Shown one piece after another: positions 24,443 through 34,114 of a DNA stretch of 39,184 bases. Source of the stretch: Candidatus Enterococcus testudinis (GTDB lineage: Bacteria; Bacillota; Bacilli; Lactobacillales; Enterococcaceae); the NCBI RefSeq assembly GCF_002140915.1, contig NZ_NGKU01000001.1, positions 1,767,436 to 1,806,619 of the forward strand, in the 5' to 3' direction. The stretch's first letter is position 1. Each line of letters starts with the position of its first letter. The position numbers were made by a program, and so were the translations under genes. The notes below the pieces were generated by a model. The model ran no database searches and had not been told where the DNA came from. It saw nothing but the letters and a program-made list of their open reading frames with translations.

Positions 24443-25918
24443 ATGAAAAGGTACAATAAAGTTCTGATACTCTTTGGGTTGTTGGTGACCCTCTTGCCCT
24501 TTATCTTTGTTCGACAAGCAAAAGCGGCAGAAACAGATCCCGTCTATGACAAAATCAAGGCCAATGGTCAATTGGTCGTCGGGCTTTCAGCGGATTATGC
24601 CCCCTATGAGTTCCATGCAACCATTGATGGCAAAGATGAAATCGTTGGGTTCGATATTTCGATTGCACAAAAGATTGCTGATGATTTAGGTGTTGACTTA
24701 AAAATCGAAGAATTGGGTTTTGATGCTTTACTCGGTGCATTGAAGACCGGTAAAATCGATGTCGTGATTTCCGGCATGGCAGCAACCGACGAACGGAAAA
24801 AAGAAGTCAATTTTTCTAATACGTATATGGAAGTCCAACAAAAAGTGATCGTCAGAGCTGAAGACGCGGATACGTTCCAATCGACAGCTGATTTCGACGG
24901 CGTTGCTGTTGGCGCACAAAAGCAAACGACACAAGAAGAGTTGGCCCAAACCGAATTAACAGGTTCTATAGTCACATCATTACAAAAAGTACCTGATTTG
25001 ATCACCAATTTAACCTCTGGCAAAATCGATGCCATCGTGATGGAAGGGCCTGTCGCAGATGCTTATGTCATGTCAAATGACAAATTGGCGATTGCAGAGA
25101 ATGTGACGTTTGAAAATGGCACCAAAGAAACTGCCGTAGCCATTTCCAAGGAAGCCCCTGTCTTATTAGAAAAAGTCAATGCTTCTATCGACACCATCGT
25201 CAACAACGATTTGCTGACACAATACCAAGCTGAGGCCAATGCATTGATGTTTGGTGATGAAAACACTGTCGAACAAGGATTCTTTGCAAAATATTTGCCC
25301 TTTTATATTTCAGGTACCGGCTATACGATTTTCTTGGCCTTTGTCGGTGTGCTCTTTGGGTCGATTGGTGGCAGTTTGCTGGCCTTTATGAAACTATCGA
25401 AAAACAAAGTATTGAAGATCATCGCAGCTGTGTATATTGAATACGTGCGGGGAACGCCGCTATTGGTACAAATTTTTATTGTCTACTTTGGCACAGGTGT
25501 CTTAGGTCTGGATCTGTCAAAAGTGACCGCTGGTTGCATTGCATTGGCATTGAATAGTGCTGCATATGTTGCTGAAATCATCCGAGCTGGCATCAACGCT
25601 GTCAATAAAGGTCAGCTAGAAGCAGCCCGTTCATTGGGGATGAATCAGATTCAGGCGATGCGCTTTATCGTCTTCCCACAAGCAATCAAAAACATTTTAC
25701 CGGCATTAGGCAATGAGTTTGTGACTGTCATCAAGGAATCTTCTGTGGTATCAGTTATCGGGGTATCCGAATTGATCTTCCAAACAGGAGTGGTCCAAGG
25801 CGCCAGCTTTAAACCATTCTTGCCTTATGTGATCGTATCATTGATTTACTTTGTATTGACCTTCGCCCTCTCTCGCTTACTGGGTGTTGCTGAAAGGAGA
25901 ATGAAAACTAGTGATTAA
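24443..25918 (+). CDS. Amino-acid ABC transporter, fused substrate-binding protein and permease
   Basis: A 491-residue fusion of an extracellular binding domain and the membrane permease of a polar amino-acid importer, like GlnP of lactic acid bacteria but with a single binding domain. A signal/anchor helix occupies residues 6-25. The family 3 binding domain follows at about 32-270 ([55 protein letters not shown]-type segments). The permease domain begins at about 285 with [17 protein letters not shown] and has the EAA loop [27 protein letters not shown] lies about 7 bases before the ATG at 24443; the longer frame runs through the operator. It overlaps the ATPase gene by 8 bases. ARG boxes suggest arginine or another basic/glutamine-type substrate. 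Confidence 0.93.
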   Translation: MKRYNKVLILFGLLVTLLPFIFVRQAKAAETDPVYDKIKANGQLVVGLSADYAPYEFHATIDGKDEIVGFDISIAQKIADDLGVDLKIEELGFDALLGALKTGKIDVVISGMAATDERKKEVNFSNTYMEVQQKVIVRAEDADTFQSTADFDGVAVGAQKQTTQEELAQTELTGSIVTSLQKVPDLITNLTSGKIDAIVMEGPVADAYVMSNDKLAIAENVTFENGTKETAVAISKEAPVLLEKVNASIDTIVNNDLLTQYQAEANALMFGDENTVEQGFFAKYLPFYISGTGYTIFLAFVGVLFGSIGGSLLAFMKLSKNKVLKIIAAVYIEYVRGTPLLVQIFIVYFGTGVLGLDLSKVTAGCIALALNSAAYVAEIIRAGINAVNKGQLEAARSLGMNQIQAMRFIVFPQAIKNILPALGNEFVTVIKESSVVSVIGVSELIFQTGVVQGASFKPFLPYVIVSLIYFVLTFALSRLLGVAERRMKTSD

Positions 25919-26633
25919 AGTCGAAAAACTCGTAAAAAAATTTGGTGACAATACCGTTTTGAATCAAATCGATTTGGAAGTGAATGCAGGTGAAGTCGTG
26001 GTAATCATCGGACCGTCTGGAAGTGGCAAAAGTACCTTCTTGCGTTGCTTGAATTTACTTGAACAGCCGACGGATGGTAAAATCACCTTTGAAGGCAACA
26101 ATCTACTCGCAAAGAATGTCAATATCGATCAAATTCGTCAAAAGATGGGAATGGTTTTCCAAAGCTTCAATCTATTTCCCCATAAAACGGTTTTGGAAAA
26201 TTTGACCCTCAGTCCCATCAAAGTCAAGAAATCAACTTTGGCTGCAGCCGAAAAAGAGGCACAAGCCTTGCTGGCTCAAGTTGGATTGGCAGACAAAGCC
26301 AACAGCTATCCCGCGAGCTTGTCTGGTGGACAGCAGCAACGTGTGGCAATTGCTCGTGCCCTGGCAATGGATCCTGATGTGATGTTATTCGATGAACCGA
26401 CGTCAGCCCTCGATCCAGAAATGGTCGGTGAAGTGCTGTCCGTCATGCAGACATTGGCGGAAAAAGGCATGACGATGGTCGTGGTGACCCATGAGATGGG
26501 CTTTGCCAAAGAAGTCGCAGATCGGGTCATTTTTATGGCTGATGGCATCATTCAAGAAGAAGGTACGCCAGAGGAAATTTTTGAGCACCCGAAAAATAGT
26601 CGTACACAAGACTTTTTGAGCAAAGTATTATAG
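25911..26633 (+). CDS. Amino-acid ABC transporter ATP-binding protein (GlnQ-like)
   Basis: The cytosolic ATPase of the importer encoded just upstream; 240 residues, the usual size. Walker [10 protein letters not shown] is at residues 34-42, the Q-loop in [11 protein letters not shown], the signature LSGGQQQR near 134-141, Walker B with [12 protein letters not shown], and the switch histidine in [12 protein letters not shown]. The DPEM D-loop wording is typical of polar amino-acid importers. The start is GTG at 25911, overlapping the end of the permease by 8 bases, with AAGGAG eleven bases upstream. Confidence 0.95.
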   Translation: MIKVEKLVKKFGDNTVLNQIDLEVNAGEVVVIIGPSGSGKSTFLRCLNLLEQPTDGKITFEGNNLLAKNVNIDQIRQKMGMVFQSFNLFPHKTVLENLTLSPIKVKKSTLAAAEKEAQALLAQVGLADKANSYPASLSGGQQQRVAIARALAMDPDVMLFDEPTSALDPEMVGEVLSVMQTLAEKGMTMVVVTHEMGFAKEVADRVIFMADGIIQEEGTPEEIFEHPKNSRTQDFLSKVL

Positions 26634-26653
26634 AAACTGGAGATGACAATAGA

Positions 26654-27817
26654 ATGAAACGTCCTTTGATTGCAGAACGGTTTCAAACGCCTGCTGAAAA
26701 TTTATTAATGGAAATTGCTACATTGGCTAAGAAAACACCAAATTTGATTGATTTATCAATCGGTGATCCAGATTTGATCACCGATTCTACGATCATTCAA
26801 GCGGCATTTGAAGATGTCAAAGCTGGACACACAAAGTATACAGCTTCCGATGGCAGTGCTGATTTTATCCAAACGGTTGTTGATTTTTATCAAACACAGT
26901 ATGGACTGACCTTCTCTCCTACGCAAGTGCGTGGCACAGTTGGGGCTTTGCATGGCATGTATTTAGCGCTGACGGCTATGTTGGATCCTGGTGATGAGGT
27001 AATCATTCATGAACCATACTTCTCACCGTATAAACAGCAAGTAGAGCTTGCTGGAGGCGTCCCTATCTTTATCCCAACCTTTGAGAAGGATGGCTTCCAA
27101 ATCGATGTAGCGGTTTTGGAAGCAGCAATCACAGACAAAACAAGGGCAATTATTATCAATTCACCAAACAATCCAACTGGTGCAGTCTTTTCTGCTGATA
27201 CATTCCAGCAGATTGCTGCAGTCGCGATCAAGCATGATTTATTGATCTTGTCTGATGAAGTCTATGAAGCATTTTGTTTCGATGAAACCTTTGTACCGAT
27301 GGCCACTTTTGCCCCGGAAAACACGATCACCTTCAGTAGCTTTTCTAAAGCCTTTGCCATGACAGGTTGGCGGATCGGTTACATGATTGCGCCAGAGTCG
27401 ATCAATCTGACAGCCAAATGGATCAATGAAGCCATTGCTTACTCAGCGCCGACACCTTCTCAACGCGCAGGTATCTATGCGCTCAACCATTACAATGAAT
27501 TGGTGCCGCAAGTCGTCAGTGTCTTCAAAGAACGGTTGCGCTATATCGAAGAACGGGTGAATCAGATTCCTTTCTTATCACTGTCACCTGTCAAAGGCAG
27601 CATGTACGCTTTTATCAATATCACTGGGAGCGGATTAGGTTCCGTGGCCTTTGTGGAGAAATTACTACAAGAAACCAGTGTATTGATGATCCCAGGAAAA
27701 GCCTTTGGGGAAACTACTGGTGATGACTATGTCCGTCTTGCAGCAACCCAATCACTAGACCTATTGAAAGAAGCATTTGACCGAATCGAAAGATGCACCT
27801 TTGCTGTTTCCAAATGA
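26654..27817 (+). CDS. Pyridoxal phosphate-dependent aminotransferase (class I/II)
   Basis: A cytosolic aminotransferase of fold type I, 387 residues, the usual size for the aspartate-aminotransferase-like family. The family landmarks are the N-terminal LIDLSIGDPDL, the NSPNNPTGAVFS substrate/PLP segment, ILSDEVYEAF with the PLP-binding aspartate, the Schiff-base lysine in FSSFSKAFAMTGWRIGYM at about residue 231, and the C-terminal arginine in YVRLAATQ that binds the substrate carboxylate. The substrate cannot be fixed. It starts 20 bases behind the ATPase gene with a GGAG signal and ends at a strong terminator, so it is the third gene of the importer operon and probably acts on the imported amino acid or a product of it. 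Confidence 0.92.
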   Translation: MKRPLIAERFQTPAENLLMEIATLAKKTPNLIDLSIGDPDLITDSTIIQAAFEDVKAGHTKYTASDGSADFIQTVVDFYQTQYGLTFSPTQVRGTVGALHGMYLALTAMLDPGDEVIIHEPYFSPYKQQVELAGGVPIFIPTFEKDGFQIDVAVLEAAITDKTRAIIINSPNNPTGAVFSADTFQQIAAVAIKHDLLILSDEVYEAFCFDETFVPMATFAPENTITFSSFSKAFAMTGWRIGYMIAPESINLTAKWINEAIAYSAPTPSQRAGIYALNHYNELVPQVVSVFKERLRYIEERVNQIPFLSLSPVKGSMYAFINITGSGLGSVAFVEKLLQETSVLMIPGKAFGETTGDDYVRLAATQSLDLLKEAFDRIERCTFAVSK

Positions 27818-27840
27818 CCCACCGATCATGACAGCCAAAA

Positions 27841-27885
27841 ACAAGCACCTCTCTGCGCTGTTGCAGAGAGGTGCTTGTTTCTTTT
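27841..27885. terminator. Bidirectional terminator aminotransferase / peptide importer
   Basis: A perfect 14-bp stem (27843-27856 with 27863-27876), with GTTTCTTTT on plus and GTTTTTGG on minus. Confidence 0.93.
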
Positions 27886-27896
27886 GTATCATCATA

Positions 27897-28832
27897 CTAT
27901 GTTTGCTTTATATTGACTGCAACATAATGATCTGTGTCCACTTTCAGCCAATCATCATCTGCTATTTCCGCTTTTTTAAAGGAGGCAAAATCGAAGCGCT
28001 CGTTTTCGCGACTATAAAAATCGAGTGTTTGTCTCTTCTCTTGATTGATATCTGTTCGAAGAAATGCCGCCAATAGTCGCTTGGTATAAGGATGAAACGC
28101 ATTCTCAAAAATCGCTGCAGTTGGTGCTTGCTCCACTACTCTCCCGCCATGCATCACTACTACATGGTCAGCCATTTTACTGATCACGCCAAGATCATGG
28201 GTGATGAACAAGATACTCGTATTGACCTTTTCTTTGAGTTCATTCATTAATTTCAAAATTTCCGCTTGGATGATTACATCAAGAGCTGTTGTCGGTTCAT
28301 CCGCAATGAGCAGCTTGGGGTTGCAGGCCAATGCCATAGCAATCATCACCCGTTGACTCATACCACCAGATAATTGGTGCGGAAATTGCTTGGCCACTCG
28401 TTTCGGGTCTGGGATTTTCACGGCTTCAAGCAGCTGATAGACCCGTTCATCAGCTTTTTTATTTTCTAGTTGCTGATGCAGCTTAAGCACTTCCAGCAAT
28501 TGTTTTTTCACCGTAAATACTGGGTTCAAGCTGGTCATCGGTTCTTGAAAGATCATGGAAATATCATTGCCTCTTACCTTGCGCAATTCCTTTTGTGTAT
28601 AAGAGAGAAGGTTTTTGCCATCAAATTGGATCGCGCCTTCTGCAATGTATTGATTGCGCTGAAACAGTTGCAAAATCGACATCGCCGTTTGACTTTTCCC
28701 ACTGCCGCTTTCGCCAACGATACCAAGCGTTTGTCCTTTTTCTAATGAAAAGCTAACTCCTTTGACGGCTCTAACTGTTCCGTGCCGTGTGTCAAAATAT
28801 GTGTGTAGGTTATCCACTGTTAACAGACTCAT
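27897..28832 (-). CDS. Oligopeptide-type ABC transporter ATP-binding protein (OppD/DppD-like)
   Basis: One of the two ATPases of a peptide importer, 311 residues. Walker A GESGSGKS is at residues 40-47, the Q-loop in SMIFQEPMTSLNPVF, the signature LSGGMSQR, Walker B with IADEPTTALDV, and the switch histidine in FITHDLGV. The oligopeptide-specific C-terminal extension (AFHPYTKRLLAAFL and beyond) is present and ends in a WLKVDTDHYVAV tail. The ATG at 28830-28832 has GGAGG five bases upstream; the longer frame starts from a TTG inside it. Last gene of the five-gene operon. Confidence 0.92.
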   Translation of the reverse strand: MSLLTVDNLHTYFDTRHGTVRAVKGVSFSLEKGQTLGIVGESGSGKSQTAMSILQLFQRNQYIAEGAIQFDGKNLLSYTQKELRKVRGNDISMIFQEPMTSLNPVFTVKKQLLEVLKLHQQLENKKADERVYQLLEAVKIPDPKRVAKQFPHQLSGGMSQRVMIAMALACNPKLLIADEPTTALDVIIQAEILKLMNELKEKVNTSILFITHDLGVISKMADHVVVMHGGRVVEQAPTAAIFENAFHPYTKRLLAAFLRTDINQEKRQTLDFYSRENERFDFASFKKAEIADDDWLKVDTDHYVAVNIKQT

Positions 28833-28918
28833 AGGTTCCTCCAAATTCTCTACTCTCCTTCAAGCACTGAAAGAAACATGCGTGTACCGGCAGTTCTATA
28901 TGCCGCCGATACTGTTGC

Positions 28919-30319
28919 TTATTTCGTCAAAGTGCATTTCACAAAATGATTGGGCGACACCTCGACCCAATCTGGATCGCCATCTTCTTCACGATCATAG
29001 TTGAAACGAAATGCTTCGTAGGCTTCATCTATCTGCCAATCGGCTTCATCCCCCATCGTGGGAATTGCATTCAGTAATTTTCTGGTGTAAGGATGGATCG
29101 GATGATCAAAAATTTCCTCTGTGGAAGCCAATTCGACTAGATGACCGAAATACATCACCCCAATGCGATTCGAAATAAATTTGACCACACCTAAATCGTG
29201 GGTGATAAACAAATACGTCAAGTTTAATTCTTCTCGCAGCTCTTGCAATAAATGAATGATCTGTGATTGAATCGATACGTCCAAGGCTGAGACGGCTTCA
29301 TCACAAACGATAAATTTGGGTTTCAGTGCCAATGCTCTAGCGATACCGATCCGTTGCCGCTGTCCCCCTGAAAATTGATGCGGATAGCGGTCAATAAACG
29401 AAGCCTTTAGACCGCATTTCTCCATGATGTCAACGATATAAGTTTTATATGCGGGATCTTGTTTATTTGTGAAAAACCGATGGATCAATAAGCCTTCCCC
29501 AATAATATCTCCGACCGTTAGCCGCGGATCGAGGGATGAATACGGATCTTGAAAAATAATTTGCAGATCTTTTCGCAAGACTCTTGATTCTTGATTCTTC
29601 AATGCTGACAAATCGATGCCGGCATCTACATACGCCTCGTATGTATGAAAATCAGGATGTGCCTGTACAGCAGCTTTCATTTCTTCAAGGTCTTTCTTTA
29701 GTGGCATCAATTTCGCTTGATGGCTCTGGATGCGTTTGGATAAATCAGCAACTTGTGCTTTATCTGGTTCATCTCCTCGTTGTTGTTCCTTGATGATCAA
29801 TGCTTGCAGTTCATAGATCGACAGTAATTTTTGACTTAACTCCTGATGATTTGAATAAAGAACAAGACCGCCCAATAAACGCAGTGTATTGCCATATGTT
29901 TGCTCAAAAGCAATCTTCGCTTGGCGCAAGTTGTCGCGGCCTTTTTGATCTGGTCTGCTTGATTTATCAGCCAACTGACTTTCCAGACGCTCAATATTCT
30001 CTCTATATTCATCAAGATGGGGCAGAACCTTTGGTAATTTCTGATAAACCTTTTTGACATATGATGGCATAAAATGCTCAATCGTGTCCCCGTAATATAA
30101 CGTCGAGCCGCCGGTTTGCGGTTGGAGTTGAATGATGGTTCGTCCAAACGTTGACTTCCCGCAGCCGCTTTCGCCAACGATGCCTAACGTTTCTCCTTCA
30201 AATATATCGATTGAAATGTCTTTATTTGCTTTAACATAGGTCTTTCCTAGCGCAAAGGGATGCTTCTTTTTCACAGGAAAGTATTTTTGCAGGTGACTTG
30301 CACGTATAATTGTTTTCAT
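28919..30319 (-). CDS. Oligopeptide-type ABC transporter ATP-binding protein (OppF-like) with a large insertion
   Basis: The second ATPase of the importer. All catalytic motifs are intact: Walker A GESGCGKST at residues 49-57, Q-loop IIFQDPYSSLDP at about 254-265, signature SGGQRQR at 317-323, Walker B with VCDEAVSALDV at about 338-348, and the switch histidine in FITHDLGV. At 466 residues it is about 150 longer than usual OppF. The extra part is between Walker A and the Q-loop, roughly residues 88-243, is rich in Lys, Glu, Gln and Leu, and looks like long helices or coiled coil. The C-terminal peptide-transporter extension (HPIHPYTRKLLNAIP) ends in WVEVSPNHFVKC. AAAGG lies nine bases before the ATG. 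It starts only 6 bases behind the permease gene. Confidence 0.9.
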   Translation of the reverse strand: MKTIIRASHLQKYFPVKKKHPFALGKTYVKANKDISIDIFEGETLGIVGESGCGKSTFGRTIIQLQPQTGGSTLYYGDTIEHFMPSYVKKVYQKLPKVLPHLDEYRENIERLESQLADKSSRPDQKGRDNLRQAKIAFEQTYGNTLRLLGGLVLYSNHQELSQKLLSIYELQALIIKEQQRGDEPDKAQVADLSKRIQSHQAKLMPLKKDLEEMKAAVQAHPDFHTYEAYVDAGIDLSALKNQESRVLRKDLQIIFQDPYSSLDPRLTVGDIIGEGLLIHRFFTNKQDPAYKTYIVDIMEKCGLKASFIDRYPHQFSGGQRQRIGIARALALKPKFIVCDEAVSALDVSIQSQIIHLLQELREELNLTYLFITHDLGVVKFISNRIGVMYFGHLVELASTEEIFDHPIHPYTRKLLNAIPTMGDEADWQIDEAYEAFRFNYDREEDGDPDWVEVSPNHFVKCTLTK

Positions 30320-30325
30320 ACTCGA

Positions 30326-31213
30326 TTACCTTTCTCTCATCTTTGGATCAATGGCATCGCGAATACCATCTCCCAGCAGGTTAAATGCCAAAATCGTCAG
30401 CATGATCACAACCCCAGGGTAAATCGTCAAATAAGCATGGGTTCGGATGTAACTTCTGCCAGCATTCAACATGGTTCCCCACTCTGCGATCGATGCTTCG
30501 ACACCTAAACCGATAAAACCTAAGCCAACAGCGGATAAGATAGCTGTTGCAACACCCATAGAAGTCTGAACGATCACAGGAGACATGATATTCGGCAAGA
30601 TATGCTTAAAAATAATCAAGCGATTGGTCGCCCCTAATGCACATCCTGCTTCAATAAATTGCTTCTCCTTGACTGACAATACGCCAGCTCTGATGATCCG
30701 GGCAAAAATGGGGATATTGGCTAATCCGATGGCAAAGATCATATTCTCTAAACTCGACCCTAATGAGGCAACAATGGCGATAGCCAATAAGATAGAAGGA
30801 ATCGATAACAAAATATCACACAATCGCATGATCAGTGTATCGACCCAACCTTTGTAATACCCAGACAAGATCCCTAGTATGCCGCCGACGATCAATGCAA
30901 AAGTGACCGCACAGATCCCTACGGTCAAGGATACCCGTGTGCCATAAATGATCCTGCTCAAGACATCCCGCCCCAAATCGTCTGTCCCAAACCAATGTGT
31001 ACTGTTGGGAAATTGCAACGCGTTTGATAAATTTTGCTCTCTCATACCAAAGGGTGCCAAGAAGTCAGCAAATAGCGCCATAATAAACAATAGTGCAATC
31101 ACACATAGACCGAAGAGCGCCCGTGGATTATGTCTTAGCGAATACCAAATATCCTTCCAAGAACCTTCTGGTACTTCTGTTTGGGTCGTCATCGTTTTTT
31201 TCTTAAAGAACAT
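30326..31213 (-). CDS. Oligopeptide-type ABC transporter permease (OppC/DppC-like)
   Basis: The second membrane subunit of the importer, about 295 residues. A cytosolic N-terminus (KDIWYSLRHNPRALFGL) leads to six predicted helices. The OppC-specific DDLGRDVLSRIIYGTRVSL is near residues 75-95, and the EAA coupling loop is GAGCALGATNRLIIFKHILPN-like at about 190-212 (EAGCALGATN). Two adjacent ATG codons at 31211-31216 follow GAGGAGG; I take the second, five bases away. It begins 12 bases behind the other permease gene. Confidence 0.93.
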   Translation of the reverse strand: MFFKKKTMTTQTEVPEGSWKDIWYSLRHNPRALFGLCVIALLFIMALFADFLAPFGMREQNLSNALQFPNSTHWFGTDDLGRDVLSRIIYGTRVSLTVGICAVTFALIVGGILGILSGYYKGWVDTLIMRLCDILLSIPSILLAIAIVASLGSSLENMIFAIGLANIPIFARIIRAGVLSVKEKQFIEAGCALGATNRLIIFKHILPNIMSPVIVQTSMGVATAILSAVGLGFIGLGVEASIAEWGTMLNAGRSYIRTHAYLTIYPGVVIMLTILAFNLLGDGIRDAIDPKMRER

Positions 31214-31225
31214 CATTTCCTCCTC

Positions 31226-32155
31226 TTAATCATACATAGTTTTGATGCGCGGATCGATATATGCATAGAGAATGTCCACACTAAGATTGACCATCGAAAA
31301 AATAAATGCAATAAACAGCACGCCACCTTGAACGATCATCGTGTCACGGGTTCTGATGGCATTGACCATCAACGTGCCAATCCCGTTGATACTGAAGATC
31401 GTTTCTGTCAGCACTGCCCCACCCAATAAGGCACCAAATTGCAAGCCGATCACGGTCACAACTGGCAATAACGAATTTCGCAAAGCGTGCGAGAAGGTGA
31501 CTGTCACAGGCGAAGCGCCTTTGGCTTTCGCTGTCCGTATATAATCCTGATCCAATACATCCATCATGCTGGATCGTGTGATACGCGCAATCGTCCCCAC
31601 TGAAGAAGAAGCCAGAGCAGTCACAGGCATGATCATTTGCTGCCAAGTAGTGAAGCCTGATGCAGGCAACCAGCCCAAAGTAGATGTGAATAGAATAATC
31701 AATAATAGCGCTTGCCAAAAAGTGGGCATCGATACACCAATCAATGAAAGAAACATCACGACATTGTCTGTTTTTGAATAGGGGCGGGTCGCAGAGATCA
31801 CACCTAAGGGAATGCCGATACAAGAGGCGACAAAAACGCTTAAAACAGCAAGTTTGATGGTATTAGGCAACCGAACCAAAATCTCTTCCATGACCGATCG
31901 ACCTGAAATATGCGATTTTCCCAAATCAAAATCAAAGATCACATCTTTGATATAGTGAAAAAACTGTTCAAAAAAACCTTTATCCAATCCCATCTGGATT
32001 CTCATTGCTTCATATTGTTCTGGTGTCGCTCCTTCCCCCAATACCATTGTGACCGGATCTCCTGGGGACATATACATGATCGTAAACACAATAAAAGACA
32101 CACCCAGCATGATTGGTATCAGCCAAAGAATCCTTTTTACTACATATTGAAGCAT
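31226..32155 (-). CDS. Oligopeptide-type ABC transporter permease (OppB/DppB-like)
   Basis: The first membrane subunit, 309 residues, with the typical N-terminus MLQYVVKRILWLIPIMLGVS and six helices. The conserved MSPGDPV lies near residue 30 and the EAA-type loop in IRTAKAKGASPVTVTFSHALRN near 205-226. AAGGAG lies about 8 bases before the ATG. It is separated from the binding-protein gene by an 85-base gap containing a strong hairpin. Confidence 0.94.
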   Translation of the reverse strand: MLQYVVKRILWLIPIMLGVSFIVFTIMYMSPGDPVTMVLGEGATPEQYEAMRIQMGLDKGFFEQFFHYIKDVIFDFDLGKSHISGRSVMEEILVRLPNTIKLAVLSVFVASCIGIPLGVISATRPYSKTDNVVMFLSLIGVSMPTFWQALLLIILFTSTLGWLPASGFTTWQQMIMPVTALASSSVGTIARITRSSMMDVLDQDYIRTAKAKGASPVTVTFSHALRNSLLPVVTVIGLQFGALLGGAVLTETIFSINGIGTLMVNAIRTRDTMIVQGGVLFIAFIFSMVNLSVDILYAYIDPRIKTMYD

Positions 32156-32178
32156 TGGTTTCTCTCCTTAAAATGAAT

Positions 32179-32226
32179 CAGACAGAAGCAGCAAAGGCAC
32201 TGTTGCGAAGCGGCAGCTTCTGTCTG
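32179..32226 (-). promoter_or_regulatory. Intercistronic hairpin between binding-protein and permease genes
   Basis: A perfect 11-bp stem (32179-32189 with 32216-32226) with a 26-base loop that can pair further. On minus it is followed by ATTCATTTTAAGGAG rather than a T-run. Such stem-loops often protect the upstream mRNA segment, keeping the binding protein in excess over the permeases. Confidence 0.6.
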
Positions 32227-32240
32227 AAGCATTATTTTTC

Positions 32241-33818
32241 TTAATCCAACGTCACGGTATCTAAGTAATAGCTTCCCGTAGGGTGATGTTCAAACCCTTG
32301 GACCCAATTACGGACCCCTGAAACATTTTCTCTTGTTTGCAAGAAGACCCATGGGGCTTCTTCACTGATGATTTCTTGCGCTTCTTGATAAGCCGTCAGT
32401 CGTTCATCTTGCTCTGACGAGTATCTGGCAAAATCAAGCAATTCATCTACACGATCATTTTGATAGAACGTACGATTCCCTGCTTCACCGAAACTGCTTG
32501 AATGAAACAATGGATACATCCCATAATCTGCATCTGTCGTGATCGTCGTCCAGCCCAATAAGAACATATCACCTTCTCCAACTGCTGCCGCATCAAGAAA
32601 CGCTCCCCACTCCATTTGCTTGACTTCAACGGTGATACCTATATTGCTCAATGCTTCTGCAACGACTTGCGACACACGAATACGTTCGGGATTGTTGTCG
32701 CCCACATAGAGGGACAAGTTGAACCCGCCTGCTTCATATCCGGCATCAGCCAGCAAGTCTTTGGCCTTTTCGACATTATATTCTCTGATCTTTAATTGAT
32801 CATTGAACCCAAAAACCAATTCATTGATGGGTCCTGCCATATGACTGCCGACATTCATATAGACCGTTTGAATGATTGCTTCAACATCAATCGCATGAGC
32901 GATTGCTTGCCGCACTTTGACTTCTCTCAATGGCGTATCATTCAGCACATTCAGCCCCAAATATTCCGCACCCAGATTTTCGGTAGCAATCAAGGTAAGG
33001 TCATCATGGCTCTCAACAGTGGCCATATCCGACGGTGAGATATCATAAGCAATATCGATCGTGCCACTCTCTAATTCAATCAGACGGACACTTGAGTCAG
33101 TGATCGTTCGAAATTGCAGTTGTTCGACACCTGCCTGCTCTCCCCAATAATCCTCAAATCGACGCAAATTCACATGTGTGCCCGTCACCCATTCTTCGAA
33201 AACGAAGGGACCGGTACCGATAGCACTCTTGATTCCATAATCATCTCCGGCTTCTTCTACCGCTTTTTCACTCAGCATCGCGACAGCTGGATGGGCCAAG
33301 TGGGTCAGAAAAGGGCCAAACGTATCACTGGTACCGATTCTGATCGTATAATCGTCAATGATATCGATTTTCTCAACATCAATGGCACCTACAATATGAC
33401 TGATTGACGGAGAATCTGCTGCACGAGTCAACGTGTAAGCCACATCTGAAGCTTTAAAGGCTTCTCCATTATGAAAGACGACATCTTTACGCAGTGTAAA
33501 CTCATATACATTTTCGCCCACTTCTTCCCATTCAGTAGCTAATCCAGGTATCAATTCTAGATCATTGGTTTGCGTAATTAAGGTATCATAAATTTGTCGC
33601 GCCACTCTTGTGGTCGCATTGTCATTGGTATCATGGATGTCCAAAGTTACCGGATCTGCGCCAGATGCAACAACCAACATCGTTGGATCAGGCTTTCCAT
33701 TACTTGATTGCTGATTGTTATCCCCTGATGAATTGCCAGAATCTCCTCCGCTTCCACAGCCTGCCAACAGCACCAAACAAGCCATCACTCCTATTTGTCC
33801 CCATACAAATTTCCGCAT
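32241..33818 (-). CDS. Peptide-type ABC transporter substrate-binding lipoprotein (family 5)
   Basis: The extracellular solute-binding lipoprotein of the importer, 525 residues. The signal sequence ends in a lipobox LAGC around residues 17-20, followed by a Gly/Ser/Asn-rich linker. The SBP_bac_5 domain follows, with DPVTLDIHDTNDNATTRVARQIYDTL, ATEWEEVGENVYEFTLRKDVVFHNGEAFKASDVAYTL (across segments) and VRQAIAHAIDVEAII. The substrate could be oligo- or dipeptides, or glutathione; the sequence alone does not decide. The ATG at 33816-33818 has GGAGAG four to five bases upstream. An upstream in-frame ATG lies just ahead of that site. First gene of the operon. Confidence 0.92.
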   Translation of the reverse strand: MRKFVWGQIGVMACLVLLAGCGSGGDSGNSSGDNNQQSSNGKPDPTMLVVASGADPVTLDIHDTNDNATTRVARQIYDTLITQTNDLELIPGLATEWEEVGENVYEFTLRKDVVFHNGEAFKASDVAYTLTRAADSPSISHIVGAIDVEKIDIIDDYTIRIGTSDTFGPFLTHLAHPAVAMLSEKAVEEAGDDYGIKSAIGTGPFVFEEWVTGTHVNLRRFEDYWGEQAGVEQLQFRTITDSSVRLIELESGTIDIAYDISPSDMATVESHDDLTLIATENLGAEYLGLNVLNDTPLREVKVRQAIAHAIDVEAIIQTVYMNVGSHMAGPINELVFGFNDQLKIREYNVEKAKDLLADAGYEAGGFNLSLYVGDNNPERIRVSQVVAEALSNIGITVEVKQMEWGAFLDAAAVGEGDMFLLGWTTITTDADYGMYPLFHSSSFGEAGNRTFYQNDRVDELLDFARYSSEQDERLTAYQEAQEIISEEAPWVFLQTRENVSGVRNWVQGFEHHPTGSYYLDTVTLD

Positions 33819-34028
33819 AAATCTCTCCATTCTGAGTATACTTACTCTTTTTCTTTCACAAAACAACCAGTTATGGCTAACAAATAAATGGTTTTTCTAA
33901 GAATACATTAAAAAGTGATGATAAATCAATAGTTTTCGCCATATTTAATTAATTAATTTGATTATTCTGATAAATAATACAGGTTTATTAAATTGATGAC
34001 TTTCAATTGATGGATGACATTTTTCCAC

Positions 34029-34074
34029 AAAAAAACAGGTATACCAGACACCATTAAAGGATCTGTATACCTGT
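34029..34074 (-). terminator. Terminator after the MFS-DUF4811 operon
   Basis: A 10-bp stem (34035-34044 with 34065-34074), with inner pairing, followed by seven T on minus. Confidence 0.92.
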
Positions 34075-34114
34075 CATCAAGACAATCGTAGGACACACTT
34101 GCCATTATGCTATT

